From Sipunculus nudus (taxonomy: Eukaryota; Annelida; Sipuncula; Golfingiida; Sipunculidae), in assembly GCA_026874595.1 (NCBI GenBank), contig CM049306.1, positions 103,245,142 through 103,309,141 on the forward strand: a DNA stretch of 64,000 nt, read 5' to 3'. This document shows positions 12,401-27,400 of this stretch, piece after piece; the first letter of the stretch is position 1, and each line of letters starts with the position of its first letter. Both the position numbers and the translations under genes were made by a program. Under the pieces are notes generated by a model. The model was given only the letters and a program-made list of their open reading frames with translations, searched no databases and was not told the origin of the DNA.

Positions 12401-15400
12401 TGGAACATTCCAGGCGCTTCTTTAGAATTATTGAATTGTTGCTGCATGTTGTTTTATGATTAACTGGAACTCTGCATCTCTGTGAAATCACCACCTTGCA
12501 GCCTGGGGAGACCGCATGCATTCCTGCTGAAGCTGAAGTTTTATCAGCAGTGCATGACTTATGCATTCTGACTATATGAAGGCTTAAATGTACAAAGTTG
12601 CATACGGAGGTTACCAGATTAGATATATGATTTGAAGTTAGGTCTCGTGTATACATCTAGTTAACCAAGGAATTGTGCGTCTCAAAATTATTAAATAAAT
12701 TTCCTACTTTTCTTCAAGTGAAGTTGAATTGAATAAATGTAATTATATATTATATTTCCATTTTATATTAATTTCATAACGTAATTATGCTTCATTTAAA
12801 TGTCACTGAAATAAAGTGCAAATTGAAGACCTGGATAAGTAAGTGCATAAAGATATGTACGTGCAATTCTCCTCTAAGATGAAATAAAGTGCAAATTGAA
12901 GACCTGGATAAGTAAGTGCATAAAGATATGTACGTGCAATTTTCCTCTAAGATGAAATAAAGTGCAAATTGAAGACCTGGATAAGTAAGTGCATAAAGAT
13001 ATGTACGTGCAATTTTCCTCTAAGATACCAGAATGTACTGCTATGAAATCATAGTAACTAGGCATAATTTTGATAGGCATTGTTGGACATACGTAGGCCT
13101 ATATATTTGAATAACATAACATACATTAAAATGTACTGTGAAAAACATGTTTCTTTGGTGTTACTTCACAGTTTAGTATCGTTTTCCCACGTTTATAAAC
13201 TTTGGTATTATGTGCATTATCCCAATAGCACATTTTAAAAACACCTTTCCAACAATAAAAAATATTGATTTTCCGTTATTTTATATTCTTGTTAATAACG
13301 ATTTGTTTACATTAATGTGCATATATATTATATATGTAATGAATTATTGTTCTACTATCTAAGTACTATCAGTACGTGTTCTCGTTGTTTCTGATCCCTG
13401 CGGGAAAGAATCCCTTCTAATGCATATACATATATTGCATGACGTGAAAGGATGTTTCCAGGTAACTCCAACAAATAACCCCCCCCCCCCCAAAAAAAAA
13501 AAAGAATAATTCGACCGCCAGTCGGCACTGCATCTCATGATGCCTCTTATAATAAACACGCCAGACTTAGTCACGTGAACCTTGTCCATTTAAAAGACTT
13601 TACAAAGTAAACACGCCAGACCCAGTCACGTGAACCTTACCGATGTAAAAGTAGACGCGTTTGGGTGAGAAAAGTTTGCAGCGTCAGTGCGTCATCGCTG
13701 GCTGAGGGATGACGCGGTTGAATTGGACCATTCAGGAAAGAAACCCAAACAGACGTGTCGTCTTGCATCTTAATTGCCCAGTAAAAGTTTTAATTTATTT
13801 TTATTTTTCCGTTATATTGACTAGATAGGTTAATCCTGCGACTAAAGTCCGCAAAACCGCGTCATTAATGTACCTTGTGTGCTACACATTGCTGAATTCA
13901 CTCATTATCGCTCAATCACCGTCAGCCGCGAAGGGGCGGGTACTTCAAAAGAAATTGCATGGATACCCTCAATTAGGAAAATAACAGTTTTCACAAGTGT
14001 AAGACATATTTGTTTTGATTTTTATTTCAAATTTTAGTACATTTGCACTGTTTAGAATGGGAAAGATTTGGATATATCAACGTTTATTAAGGCTAATCGT
14101 TGATCGAACCAAGTGCACACCTGTTTACCTGTCGCACCTGGATTTTTACCTGTGCAGATAAACGCGACAGACCAACTAAACAGCAATTTTATTATTGCAT
14201 GAAATGTAAACAAACAGAGAAGACACAATTTTCCAGATTTTATTTTATAATCCGTCGGCGATTTGTTTTTGCCTACACATGTTAAAATATATTAATTTGA
14301 CATAAAAAGGTATATTACAGGTAACCAGATAATTTGTGCATTTTACACCCATAAATTATATATTTTGCACATTGGACAAAAGTAAATAGTTTTTATTGCG
14401 ATGTTCCTTATAACAAGTGCAATATATAATTTAAATTTAAAAAATGAGAATTTACCTTTATTTACCTGATCTTACCTGTGCAGGTGAGTAAACTTTTACA
14501 GGTAGCAATTGGCAAAATTGAAATGCACAAGTCTCATGGCTGTGCAGTAAATTAAAAGATAGCTTCTGCATATTGTTTTGACTCCTTCAAAAATTTCCTT
14601 TCCACTTTTAAAATGAAAAGTTGTCTTTATATTCTGTACTTACAAAGGTAATTAAATCTGTTTAAGATCAAAGGTATCATTTCAGGTAACCCAATAAATA
14701 GTGCAGTTAGTACCTGTAATTCATAAATTTTACACATGGCACTCAAAATTAAGTTGTTTGTTTTTTTTTGTCCTCCCTAATTATATGTATAAAATATATA
14801 CTTCATTAAAAAATAATTTACCTGGATTTACCTGAACTCACCTGTACAGGTGAGTATGTTTTTATGTGTAACTGTAACCAAAATTATCAATTTATGTTTT
14901 ACATGTCTGAAAAATCAAAATATTATGGTTTTACACAGTTGACACTTGTTTATCCCTATTCTCACCAGCCACTTTTCAGCATGATTTTGTCACTGTCACA
15001 GGTAATTAGATCAGTTGAAGAACAAAGGTACTATTCACATAGGTAACTTAATTACTGTATTAAAAGCACCTGTTCTTATATCAAAATTAATTATACAGTC
15101 CATAAATAGAGAAGGTATTAATTTATAGTAACTATAATGATGAACAAGGTGTTTGCGTATATATTCAGAAAAAAAAATAATTTACCTTTTCTTACCTGTA
15201 CAGGTAAACATGTGTTATATGTCAATAGTCATAGAATGTGCTCTTTTGGTCAGCAAGCTTTTCAGGTGAAAAATATATGATTCCCACAGAAAAATCCAAT
15301 TTTACTAGCACATTCTGGTTCGTCGGTGGTTCCCTTTCCAGTGTTAAAACAAATCATTTACCTTTTTCTTACCTTTAATATATAATTACCTTAGAGTGAA

Positions 15401-18400
15401 AAAAAATCCTTACATTTCCCTTTTTTTATCAAATGGTTCATGGGTTACCTGAACAGGATGAAAGGGGTCATTTTGGTGATATACCAGTGAGTGGAAATAC
15501 AGGTAGTACAGATTTACCTGTTTTTACCTGTATATACCTTGGTTACATACATATCAAACCAGGTATGTAGAAAATTAAATAAAATAACATGAAGGACATA
15601 TACCTGACAGTAAAAGCTGAAAATTTCACAAAGATACCTTTAACGGTTACTGAGTAAATGTCTCTTATATAGATTCATGTCAAAATGTGGAAAAAATGCA
15701 AAATAAATCTGAACAGTAGGAGTGTGACAATCCACAGGCTAATCTGAACAGTAAAGGGTTAAAAGATGGTTGCCTGGTGGCCATATTGGACTTCTGACAA
15801 GTCTGAAATCAGACAACAAACATTCTCTAAATCGGACCAAACATTAAAGAAAAATTACTGAAACTGCCCTGAAGAAAGAATTTCTAAGGTGGCTAACTGG
15901 CAGAAATAATGGATTTCTGACAAGTATGACATTTGATATCCCACATTCTCCAATAAGAGACCAAACTTGGGGCAAATTATCCAGTAATAAATGCCCAAAA
16001 TAATTCAAAAGGCATGTCCAGGCCCTCATATCAGATTTATAGATATGCAATTGTAAAAAGTGTAAGTCCAATATTTTTATTATCACTCTGCTTTTCAATG
16101 GGGTCAGCAGGGTAGGTAAACTGCCAAACCTGAAAGAAAAGAAATGCAGAAAGCATGACTAAGAGTCTTGAAATAAAACAAAAAGCCATCCTAAATCAAG
16201 GTACACATCCACATATTATGAGAACAAACACTTGCTTTTATATGTGGTGATATATATTAAAATATTCAGATATCTAGGAAACTAAGTTTATTGCTAGGAT
16301 TCCATATAATAAACTGCAAAATGTTCCCATCATCTTATAAATCAGTAGCTAAACCTTAATACTATACTCTCATAGTCTTAATGCCTGGCTGAAGCATTCT
16401 GAAAACAGTGTTTTTTTTATGAAGTAACGAGGTACTTATCACTGAGCCTTATCACTTAATAGGCTGATACAAAAGGGAGTCATATGTCACCAGTGTCACT
16501 CACAATTACAGCCACACAGGGAGATGTACCAGCTGGAGTGGGATGGTTATATATACAAGAAAAATAGAGATGGTTTATATAATAAGTAATTGTGAACATC
16601 CCTTTCCTATGACCTTGGCCTTTTGCCCATATATCAACTGGATTCTTTCTAAATGATGGGTAACTACTGACCACTTAAATCTGGTGTAATTACTTGGCAA
16701 CCAATGGGTGAATAACTTTGACCTGTAACCTTTAACCTGCTGACCAGCTGACCCCAAAATCAATAAGTTATTTATTAAGGCAAAAAGACCCATAAATATG
16801 AAGTTTGAGTCAAACTGAGTGATGCATAGATGTGGCATATGTGAAAGGCTGAAGGTTTGGGTTGAACAGTTACACTTGAAATATGCTCACAAGCATTTAG
16901 AACAATTAAATATTGTGACCTTGACCTTTGACTTTTTGACCTCAACATCAATAGGCTTCTTCCCTTATTGGTAGGTAAGCCATATATGACAGATGGAAGG
17001 TACAGATTGAAAAGTTTGCCTGAAAATGACTCCACACAAGAAGTGGGTGCTGTGAACTTGACCTTTGACCTCAAAATCAACAGGTCTTTTCCCCTGTTGG
17101 CAGAGAAGCGATATCAGTGCTGGAAGGTTTGGAATGAAAAGTCTAGCTTGAAATGTGTCCACTACCTTTTCAAAGAAGTGGATCCTGTGACCCTGACCTT
17201 TGACCTTGTGACCTCAAAATCTATAGGATTCTTCTCCAACTTAGTAGGTGAGCTATATGCGAAAGATCAAAGAATTGGGATGAAAGGGTTGGCTTAAAAT
17301 GCATCCACAGGCTTTTCAAAGAAGAGGCTCCTGTGACCTTGACCTTTGACCTTGTGACCTAAAAAAAATTATGGTTCTTCCCCTGTTGGTAGGTGAGCTG
17401 TATGTGAAAGATGGAAGGTTTGGGATGAAAATTTTGTCTCAAAGAGTTATTTCTGGGGGGTGCAAACACACCCCATAACTTCGAGAATATAGGTCGCAGT
17501 GACCTAATTTCAGGTTTGCAAGGAGATCTTTTTATAACCTCTAAGACTGCATAGGGTTCATGGCCCTAGCCCCTACGGTTACGATTTGTGCCCTGCTAAC
17601 GGACGGACGGCAGGCCGGACAGACAGACGGAAGGACGCCGGACAAAGACCCATCGCTATAGCCCAGCATGACTGAAAGTCAGCTGAGCTAAAAAGTCCGT
17701 ACATGTGTATCTGTCATGAATATTTCTATTTTTCATGAAATTTTCTAAGTTTAGGAGCCGTAAAACGGTCAAAAGTAGGTCAACCAGGACGAAACGCGAA
17801 CTCGATCTGTAACTGGTTTATATCTGCTCACACACCAAAAATCAGGCCAATATCTGCAGGCATTGCGAAAAAAAATCCGTACATGTGTATCTGTCATGAA
17901 TATTTCTATTTTTCATGAAACTTTCTAAGTTTAGGAGCCCTAAAATGGTCAAAAGTAGGTCAACCGGGACGAAACGCGAACTCGATCTGTAACTGGTCTA
18001 TATCTGCTCACACACCAAAAATCAGGCCAATATCTGCAGGCATTGCGAAAAAAAAGTCTGTACATGTGTATCTGTCATGAATATTTCTATTTTTCATGAA
18101 ATTTTCTAAGTTTAGGAGCCGTAAAACGGTCAAAAGTAGGTCAACCAGGACGAAACGCGAACTCGATCTGTAACTGGTCTATATCTGCTCACACACCAAA
18201 AATCAGGCCAATATCTGCAGGCATTGCGAAAAAAAGTCCGTACATGTGTATCTGTCATGAATATTTCTATTTTTCATGAAATTTTCTAAGTTTAGGAGCC
18301 GTAAAACGGTCAAAAGTAGGTCAACTGGGACGAAACGCGAACTCGATCTGTAACTGGTCTATATCTGCCCACACACCAAAAATCAGGCCAATATCTGCAG

Positions 18401-21400
18401 GCATTGCAAAAAAAAGTCCGTACAACTGTTTCATTTTGGAATGACGGAAGGACGGAATGACGGACATGGGTAAAACTATATGCCCCGGCCACTTTGTGGC
18501 GGGGGCATAACAAAAACAATATTTCAAATAAATAAAACTCACTCAACAGTGCGGTCATTTCTCTTGAGCAACTCATACACGTTAGCTGTAAAGTCCTCCG
18601 AAGCTGAGGCAGCGTAACGTTGTCCATACTTCAGACCAAGCACCGGCTTCTTGTGACTCGGGGATGTGTGAAGTAGCTTCAACTTCTTGTCCATTAGCTA
18701 AAACCACAATGGTTGAAAATTACTGTCACATAAGATTAAGTTCCTTCTACAGGTCTGTTATATACTATTTAAGCCACTACACAGAAACAGAATTTTATTA
18801 TAAGAATTCAAATGGAATGCATATATCCCACTATAATTTGCAGCTAGATGAGGGCAGGGTCATCCCAAAAGCGTTCCTCCAGCTTCTACTTTGATTATAC
18901 AAGTCAAATGGCTTCTCAACTTTCTCCACAGAAACAAACCTACCTTGAGACTATCCTCAGAAGACTTTCCTGACCTCACAATAATTCTGAAACACTCATG
19001 GAGCTGCCATCTGTGTGGTCAGACTAAAGCTGGATGTCACGTTGCACATGTAGTTAAGGGTATACTGCTATTTAAATAATCAAACCAAATCCACATTAAA
19101 TATCAGCTGTCAGCAGATTCATATTGTTTTTGGGGTTTTTAAGATAAACTGAGCTTTTGTCAAGGCAGCTTTATTACTACAATCATTGACCCTTAATGCT
19201 GGGTGTATAAAATGTAAGCAGCTAAGTCACAGCCAGTGAACTCTCAGATGACAGATTTAAATATAAGAAGCAGCAGCTGTTTGTATTTCAGGAAATAAAT
19301 GAAGCTGCCAGCCTACCATGACTTTAGTGTCATCAGATCCACTCAGCAGCTGTTCACCATCTGGGCTGTACTGAAGGCAGCGTACCGAGGCTGTGTGGTG
19401 GCACTGACAACCAACCTCCAAACCTGTGTCAAAAAGTAAATAAAACATTAAGAAATACTGAATAGGAACCCTTAAACAAAAATACAGGTCACAGCCTAGA
19501 AGTACTGGAGAAACTGTACAGAGGGTATGAGGTGGTGAAGTTGAAATCTGTGAGACAAACTCAATAGTGGACTTCTGACATGAGAATAAAGCATACCATA
19601 TGTTCAGTTAGAATCACTAGGATAAATAATAGCACATAAGGAGACTAATCATTTATCAAAGGCATGACAAAAATCATGCTATATTGCTTGTCTAAATTAA
19701 AAAAAACAAATCTTATATTCTAGTACACCAAAATCTTAATAATACAGAAAATCCGCAGAGTTTAAGAAATCACCAAAATATTATTTTATGTAAATTTTTG
19801 ACTGGGCAAATCTTATATTCTAGTACACCAAAATCTTAATAATACAGGAAATCCACAGAGTTTAAGAGATCACCAAATATTATTTTATTGTAAATTTGTG
19901 ACTGGGCATCACAATGATAAGAGAAGCTGCAATGATTCACAGGTGCCCTATTACATAGTGATACAAAGTCAAATATCATATCAGAATTGTGAGATGTTCA
20001 TATATTGATACACAGATGATATATGACCATCCTACATGCGGAAGATCCAGCATTTAACAAGTGACCTCTGGCTTATAATACAGTCAGCAGGCTCTGGACT
20101 GAGCATGGTGATCTTGAAAGCAGAAAAGCACTGACATGAACTCTGAATTCTCATCATGTATTGTATTGTGTGGTGTATCAGGATGGTGTATGAAGATATG
20201 TATCGTTTCTTGAGATAATGTATTGTATTGTGTACGTATCAGGTTGAAGTATGATGATAGATATCGTTTCTTGAGATAATGTATTCTATTGTGTACATAT
20301 CAGGATGAAATAAAATGATATGTATCATTTCTTGAGGTAATATATTACATCCCTAGTGTTAATTGATAAAGTGTTATAATTATGAGCACATACCAGTTTG
20401 TATGTCAAACACTCTCACATGACCCTCATGGTAGCCTGCTGCCACCTGGTGGCCATCTGGATGAACTGAGACAGACATGACAGGTCCATGGTCTTCCTTT
20501 CCAAGGTGGGACACTGGCTTCCCCAAATGTCCAGACCAAACCTGGTTCAAACAATGTGCAATGATTTCCTGAGAGTTAAGCCTTTATGTATATGGGATAA
20601 TGTTAAGTTTTCTTTGCTAACTCTATTAGCAGAGTATAAAGAACAAAACTCTAAACTAAAAGTATAATGTTTCAAACTACTTAAAGAACTATTTGTTAGT
20701 GTGAATTACATACTGTGGATTCAGAATTATTTGTTGGGTTTTTATTTTCTTGGAATTTGTGGGAGACTTTTATCCACAAAATTAAAACTCAATGATCATT
20801 ATGCTTGAAAGTCAAATTTTTAAAAGTCTGTTGTTCCTGTGTGCAAAATTGAGTGATGACATCGTGGTTGCCGCTGTCACCGTCCATACTATCATTTGTA
20901 TTGCTCAATAAAACTCACAAAAGCAATATGTAGCCTATAAATTTAAATTCGAGAGACCCATGGGTCACGTCACTTGGCTTAATTTTGGAAAATATTAGCA
21001 ACTGCAAAATATTTTTATTTCTTTTGGTTTTTCATGTATATTACCATTTGAAAAGCTACGAGAAAATGGCCCTGCTAAAATGAAACTCTGTAAATTATAG
21101 AATTATGGACATGAGCTAAAGCATATGCACTGTGTAATAAATGAAACCTTTGACCTGAAACCATTTAGTGATGCACTAAGGGAAAAAATGGGCCTACGGT
21201 AAGTGTTATATAAAAGTTACATTTCATAACAAATAATGTGTGAAAGTAATTAATTTTTCAAATAAACAATATGGCCATATGAGTTAGAAATTAATCCCAC
21301 AAAGTTTGACCAATATTCCTGATTTTAAAACTAAGTTTAACAGTGTTATTCACCCCCTAGGCCCAGCTAACTTTAAGAATATGAATGAAATGCTACAAAG

Positions 21401-24400
21401 TATTTGTATCTTCTTAAATCTTGTCAGTTAGCACTTAAATTAGATCCTAATATTTTATCACATTTGAATATAAGGATTAAATTCCTGAACATTTTTGTCC
21501 AAGTCTCAACAAAAAAAATTAATTTAACATTAAAATTAAAAGATTCATCTTGTTTATTAGTCCTGAGTATTGAAGGGGTTGGTGGTGGTGGGGGGGGGGG
21601 TTCTCTGTTTCTCTGTTGTTACTGCTTGTTGCTGAAAAAAATGTGAAATTATAAGTACATTTGGTTTATAATACAAGTTTGTCAACAGAATGGGGGGGGG
21701 GGGGGGAGAGAAAGGCTCCCTGTGGTTTTAACTGCAGACAGCCTGATCAAGCTCAACAAGAGAGAGGGCTTGCGGAGTGATGAGATTACATCACTACAGA
21801 ATGGGGAGCATAGAGAGCTGTAATGAATGACCTACAGTGACCATAGTGGACTGTCTGACAATGTAAGGGAATACAACAAGAGCCTCCAAAACAAATTCAA
21901 TAACTAGCCTAAATTTGCAGCTTTTATTTTCAAATTTCAGATTTTAACAGTTTGAATCCTTATGTGTACATGCTTTGAAAATTAAATCCACAGTACTTAC
22001 AGGGAAAAAACGTGCCATGGCTGAAGTTGGGCAAAATTAAAGATGCTAATTTACATTTATGCTAATAACTTAAGAAAATTGCAAAATGCAGATCTAATTT
22101 TTGGTATACAATTGAATCTTGATAAAATGAAGTTATATCCCTGAAAGTAAGTCTCTAGCATCAGCAATTCTTATGTTAAGTAAGTAAATATATTTCCTGA
22201 TTTTTTACAAGGTGCATTATGTTTGGGCCCATAACTTCAACAAATTAGGCAATACTGACCTATTTTTTGGTATGTATATAGGAAATATATTGAAGAATAT
22301 TAATGTATACTATGATCAAATTCAGATAAGTGGTTTTGATATTAGGCAGTCTTGAAGTGTAACAATGGGTTTTTAATGGAAAACCGAGGTTTTTCCTTAA
22401 TATCTTAAAGGAACAAAGTCTTAGTGACCCAGTTTTCAGTATGGTAGGAGATTTTGGGGACATCTAACTAAATGCAAACTTTTGGTTTTATTACGTAAAC
22501 ATAATTGTGAGCTGTTTCTGTATTAATGAGAATTTTCTCTGTTAAAGTTTATACGCCAGAGTAAGCCAACCGAAAATTTTCCCTTATTGGGCCTATTATC
22601 GCCCATCCCGCCTCGTTCCTGTGTATCTAGGTCACACTTCCGTTACCCATAACCACATTTTCTTCTGGCGTTCGCCATGATGGACGTTTGATCCCGCGCT
22701 GCGAGATTCGTCCACTGTTGGGTTTGTCGTTTTGAGTTTGCCAACTGATTGTAAGTTATTCTTATTTTCCCTTGCCCGCCATGGAGAACCCCTCCTATTG
22801 TGTCTCTTGTGGCACTATAATCCCGGTTTGGGACTCCCACCCACTTGTTATAGTTGCCGCACCAACAATGACTCCTGCTGCGGTCCGGCTGATCCTTGTT
22901 TCCATTGCCAGACGTGGTCCACTGACAAGTGGGCCTTATTCCAGGATTGGGTTCATTCCCCGGTTATTGGGGATTCCCCCTCCGTTCTTCCCTTATCTGG
23001 CCCCGTGGTTGTCTCCGGGGGGGAGGGGGGGGAGCCTACCCTGGTTGACCGCACCACGGCCGTGTTGCGTTCACCGTCCGTTCCCGCCGGTCCTGTCACC
23101 TCTTCTGTGGTTTCGACTGTAAAATCCTTGCTGTCTCATTCCCGGAAACGGAAATCTTCCCCCGTTCACACGGCATCCCGTTCTGACAGCTCATCTGCTT
23201 ATTCCATCTTGCATAAATTGTCCCAGTTTTGTTCATCCTTGATGTCGGATCTAGACGATTCGTCTAGACCCGCAGCTGTCCGTCCGACGCCCTCCCCGGC
23301 GCCCCCGGTCCTTTCTCCCCGGCTGTTCTCGTCGCCCCCGGCTCCTCGCCGTGTTCCATCTTTGTCGCCGGGGCCGGCTGGAGCCGTCCCGCTGGATTGC
23401 CCGGCCCTTCCTGGGGTGCAGGTAAGTGCATCGATCCCTCCTGCCTCCCTTTCCGGGCGGCCGGTTCTTTATTTCAGACGCCGTCTGCTGTGCGGCCGAC
23501 GGATCCGGTTCGGCTCCTTCCAGGATGGGTCCTGCTGCTGCTCGTTCCCCGGCTTCCTGTTTCCAGCCTCCGGTTGTTCCGGCTTAGCGGGTCTCTCTGG
23601 CTCCCCCTTCCCGGGGTTCTCCAGGGTCCCTATCTTCTCAGTCAGCCGATCCCACCCTGGCACCTGACCAGTGGTCGGAGATCGCGCTGCAACGCCAGGC
23701 TTGGCGTACGCGCAAATCTGCGCTTCTGGACCTTGTGGCTACCTCCACCCAGGAGGCTAACCCTTCTGGTCCGAAGTTCCGTAGGTTACAACCTCGGACT
23801 TCCTCGGCGTCGGGGGCCGGTTCATTTTTGAATCCTGCCGCCCTGCAGTCGCCCTCAGCCGCGCCCGCCGTGTGTATGGAATTTTCCGAACACACGGGGG
23901 CTCTCTTACGTGAGCACCACGCGGTGGTCTCGGGGTCTCGCTCCACTGCTACTGGGGCCCCGCTTCCGCCGGGTTCGGAGAAACCTTGGTCCCCCGTTAC
24001 CCTCTGGAATTCACGTGGGTACCGGGCAACCTGTTTCGATCGCTTGCTCCCTTTTCCGGATAACCCGGATATTCCGTCGGCTCCCATGCGCCTCGAGTCC
24101 GGCCTGGAACAGCCGTTTGCGGACGGAAAGTCTTTATTTCCGTCCTCTGTCCACCTTTCGGATCGTCAATTGTCGGATCTGGAGGGGCTCGGTCGGCAAG
24201 CGGCCGGCATGGTTAACGACTTACAGGCTGTCACTAGCTTGCTCGCCGTTTCTCCGGACTCGCTCACGCTCAACGACATCTGGCAGGCTTCTGCACATAC
24301 ATGCGCTGAGTTAAATCAGGATTGTTTGGCGCCTGGTGGAAAATTCCATCTTATTACGCCGCACGGCTTGCATTCAGTCGTTAAAACACTTCAAGCAGGA

Positions 24401-27400
24401 GCTTACTCAGGCGGAGTTAACCGAACTTTATAGTCAACCTTTTACCGGTTCCCTGCTGTTTGGCGGCCACTAACGACCTCTCTTTGACCGCGCCTTAGAA
24501 CGCTCTGATCGTCAGGCCCGCCTCCGCTCGGCCTCTCTTGCGCCTCGGCCCTCCTTCCGCGTTCCCCGCCCTCGGCCTCCGGTTACTGCTTCCACTCCGC
24601 CTCGGCGCGCGCCTGCTACGTCTTCTCGTCCTTCAGGCCGTTCCAGCCGTTCTCAGCCCTTTCGTGGTCGCTCCTCTAAACGAGGTTCGACCAAGAAATG
24701 ACTCTCTCGCTCCGGTCGGCGCTCGTCTCAGCGCCCATTTTCCCGCGTGGGCGGGTATCATCTCACAGCGTTTAATTCTCAGCACCGTCAAGTTCGGGTT
24801 CCGTCTTACGTTTTTGCACGCACCTCCCGTCACTTTGCACCCTTTCTTCACTCCGCCTCCGCCCGATCCGGCAAAACGCCTCGCTTTGGAGGAGGCCATT
24901 CAATCGATAGACAAACGGGCCATTTTCGAGGTTTCCCCTTCCACCGTGGGGCTTTACTCTCGCCTTTTTCTCGTTCCCAAACCGCACGGACGCTGGCGCC
25001 CGATTATAGACCTGAAGCCCCTCAATTCGTTCATCCGTCCGCCCCCGTTTCGGATGTTCAATATCCATGCTGTGCTCCGCATTGTTCGGCGGATGGATTG
25101 GGCGTTCAAGATAGACCTTACGGATGCCTATTTTCACGTTCCCATCCATCCCTCGTCTCAACCTTTTCTTCGCTTCGCGTACCAGAACCGCGTTTATCAA
25201 TTCCGGGCCCTTCCGTTCGGGATCAACGTGGCCCCCTGGATTTTTACCATGTTGGTTCACACGGTCACGGGTTATCTCCGTTCCCAGGGCATTTCTGTGC
25301 TCCCTTATCTGGACGATTGGCTGGTCCATGCGGCCGATCGCTCCCTCCTCCTGTCGCATCGCTCCCGGGTTCTAGTCTTACTCCGGAACCTCGGCTTCCT
25401 GGTCAATGCGGAGAAGTCTCTCATCACTCCCACCCAGTCCCTCCAATTTCTGGGTGTCACGCTCTATTTTGCGTCCGGCACAGTGTCGCTCCTGCGCGAT
25501 TTTGCTCTCAAACTCCGCCGCCTGATTCGTTCCTTTCTCACGCAGCGCCGTGTCGACTCGCGCACAGCGGCCTCTCTCCACGGTGCTCTCAACTGGGCCG
25601 CGTCCTTCATCCTGTTCGGCCGACTGTACCTCCGTCCGATTCAGTCTATCTTGCGCCGTCACGGCCTTCTCCGGTTCACCTCGGTTCGTCCTACGGTCCT
25701 CCCGTTTCGGAACACCTGGCTCCCGGTTATTCAGAGTGTTTTAGCTCCCCTGGGGCGGCCGGAATTCGATCTGTTCGATTTTCCGTCCCCCCCCGTTCTC
25801 GTGCCTTCCGAGACGCGTCTACGTCACCCTCGCGACCATCTCCCCGACACGCCGCCGTCCGGGTGGTCTCACCGGTTTCTCTTTGCATTTCCGGCGCCTC
25901 CGCTCATCTGCCGTGTACTTCTCCGCTTGTCCCGCGCGGACCAGACTACCCCGCTTCTCATCCTTCCGTTTCATCCTGCGGCTCCCTGGTTTCCTCTGTG
26001 GCGCTCGCTTCTCTCTCGCCCCCCGCTTATACTACCGCTCCGCTTCGCGCTCCCGTCGTTCCCTCGAGCGCGTCGCCCGTTTAGGTCGTGCCCTCTATGC
26101 GCATGCGTGCTCTCCTCGGACACCTCAAGGATCAGGGCATTTCAAGTCCGGCTGCTCTCCTTGCCTCGGCTCCCCGTCGCCATTCTTCGGACCGCATCTA
26201 CGACTCCCGGTGGCGTCTTTTCACTGAGTGGGCGTCTTCCCGCGGAATCTCCCCTTTAGATCCGTCGCTTGCGGCTGTTTTGGATTTTTTCGTGTTCTTA
26301 CTCCAGGATAAACGTTCATCCTATCCCTCTCTGCGTGGCTATCGCGCCACCCTGCTGTCGGTGCTCCGTCCACTGGGTCACGATCGTGTCCTTCATCACC
26401 CGTTGGTGTCGGACTTTCTCAAGGGGGTTCATGCCCGTGCGTCTCATCCCCGGTATGTCGGCCTTCCTGGCGCCTGGACTTCGTCTTAAGTCACCTCCGG
26501 GAACCCCCTTATGAGCCGTTGCATTCGGCCCATCTTCTCCATTTGTCTCGGAAAACGGTTTTCCTCCTTGCTCTTGCCTCGGCTGGTTGCCGTTCTGAGC
26601 TTCATGCCCTCGTGGCTGATTCGAAATTCACGCAAATTGCGGCCGACGGTTCGTCGGCCACCCTCAATTTTCCGCCGGATTTTTATAGGAAAAATCAAAA
26701 TTTCGATGACCCTCCGTCTGCTTGGCACGTTCCGGCCCTCCCTATCGGTCAGTACCGTTATGGGGCTACCAATTGCCCGGTTCGTGCTTTGCGTTATTAT
26801 CTAAAGGCTACTCATCCTTTACGGGGGGGGCGCAAGAAATTGTTTATTTCTACAAAAGTCACATCTTCCAATAAGGAGATTAGCCCTATCACAATTAGTT
26901 CGTGGCTCAAAGCTACTATCGTCGCCGCATATGACTCTGCTTCTCCATCCACGTTGGAACAATTTCACATCAAGGCCCATGACATTCGGGCAATTTCGAC
27001 TTCCTTGGCCCATTTCTCCGGGATTTCCCCCAATCAGTTGGTCAAGAAGGGATACTGGAAATCTCCCTCTACATTCACACGCTTCTATCTGAAAGATGTT
27101 CAGCTCCAGGCTTCGGGCCTCTACTCCATGGGCCCTGTGATAGCGTCTGGTGAGGTTCTCCAATTTTCCCAGCCATCTTCTTCCTCTCCGTCTGTTCCGC
27201 CACCGCCGTCGACTGCTGCTCCATCCCAGCACTGAGATTCCTCATTCCAGCGTTCCAGGTAGGTGCTCCCTCCCCAAGGCATGTCTGTTTTTTTCTCATT
27301 AATACAGAAACAGCTCACAATTATGTTCACGTAATAAAACCCCCCCATTCCCTCCCTGTGAATGGTGGTTTTGTTAGTAAACTGTTGTGAGCTTTTCTGT

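Larger units (their letters stand above)
9527..17690 (+). mobile_element. 8.2-kb segment bracketed by pearl-type ends, inserted in a family B element
   Basis: Its left end is TGACCCATGGGTCATGACGC and CTCAGCTG; its right end is a GACGGACGG microsatellite at about 17600-17640 and AGTCAGCTGAGCTA. The family B unit is broken at GCATTGTGAAAA on the left and resumes at AAAAGTCCGTACATG on the right, as expected of an insertion. The interior is mixed: low-copy AT-rich sequence, small tandem repeats and a CCTTGACCTTTGACC repeat block at 16.4-17.6 kb. No long open frame. It may be one large element, or a small one carrying later insertions. Confidence 0.45.

Noticed and set aside
13552-13950. Promoter with CACGTG E-boxes and several CG dinucleotides
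   Set aside because: No gene start follows on either strand, and the motif is part of a small direct repeat.
23638-25662. Long minus-strand open frames across the DIRS element
   Set aside because: Shadows of the GC-rich gag and RT frames on the other strand.
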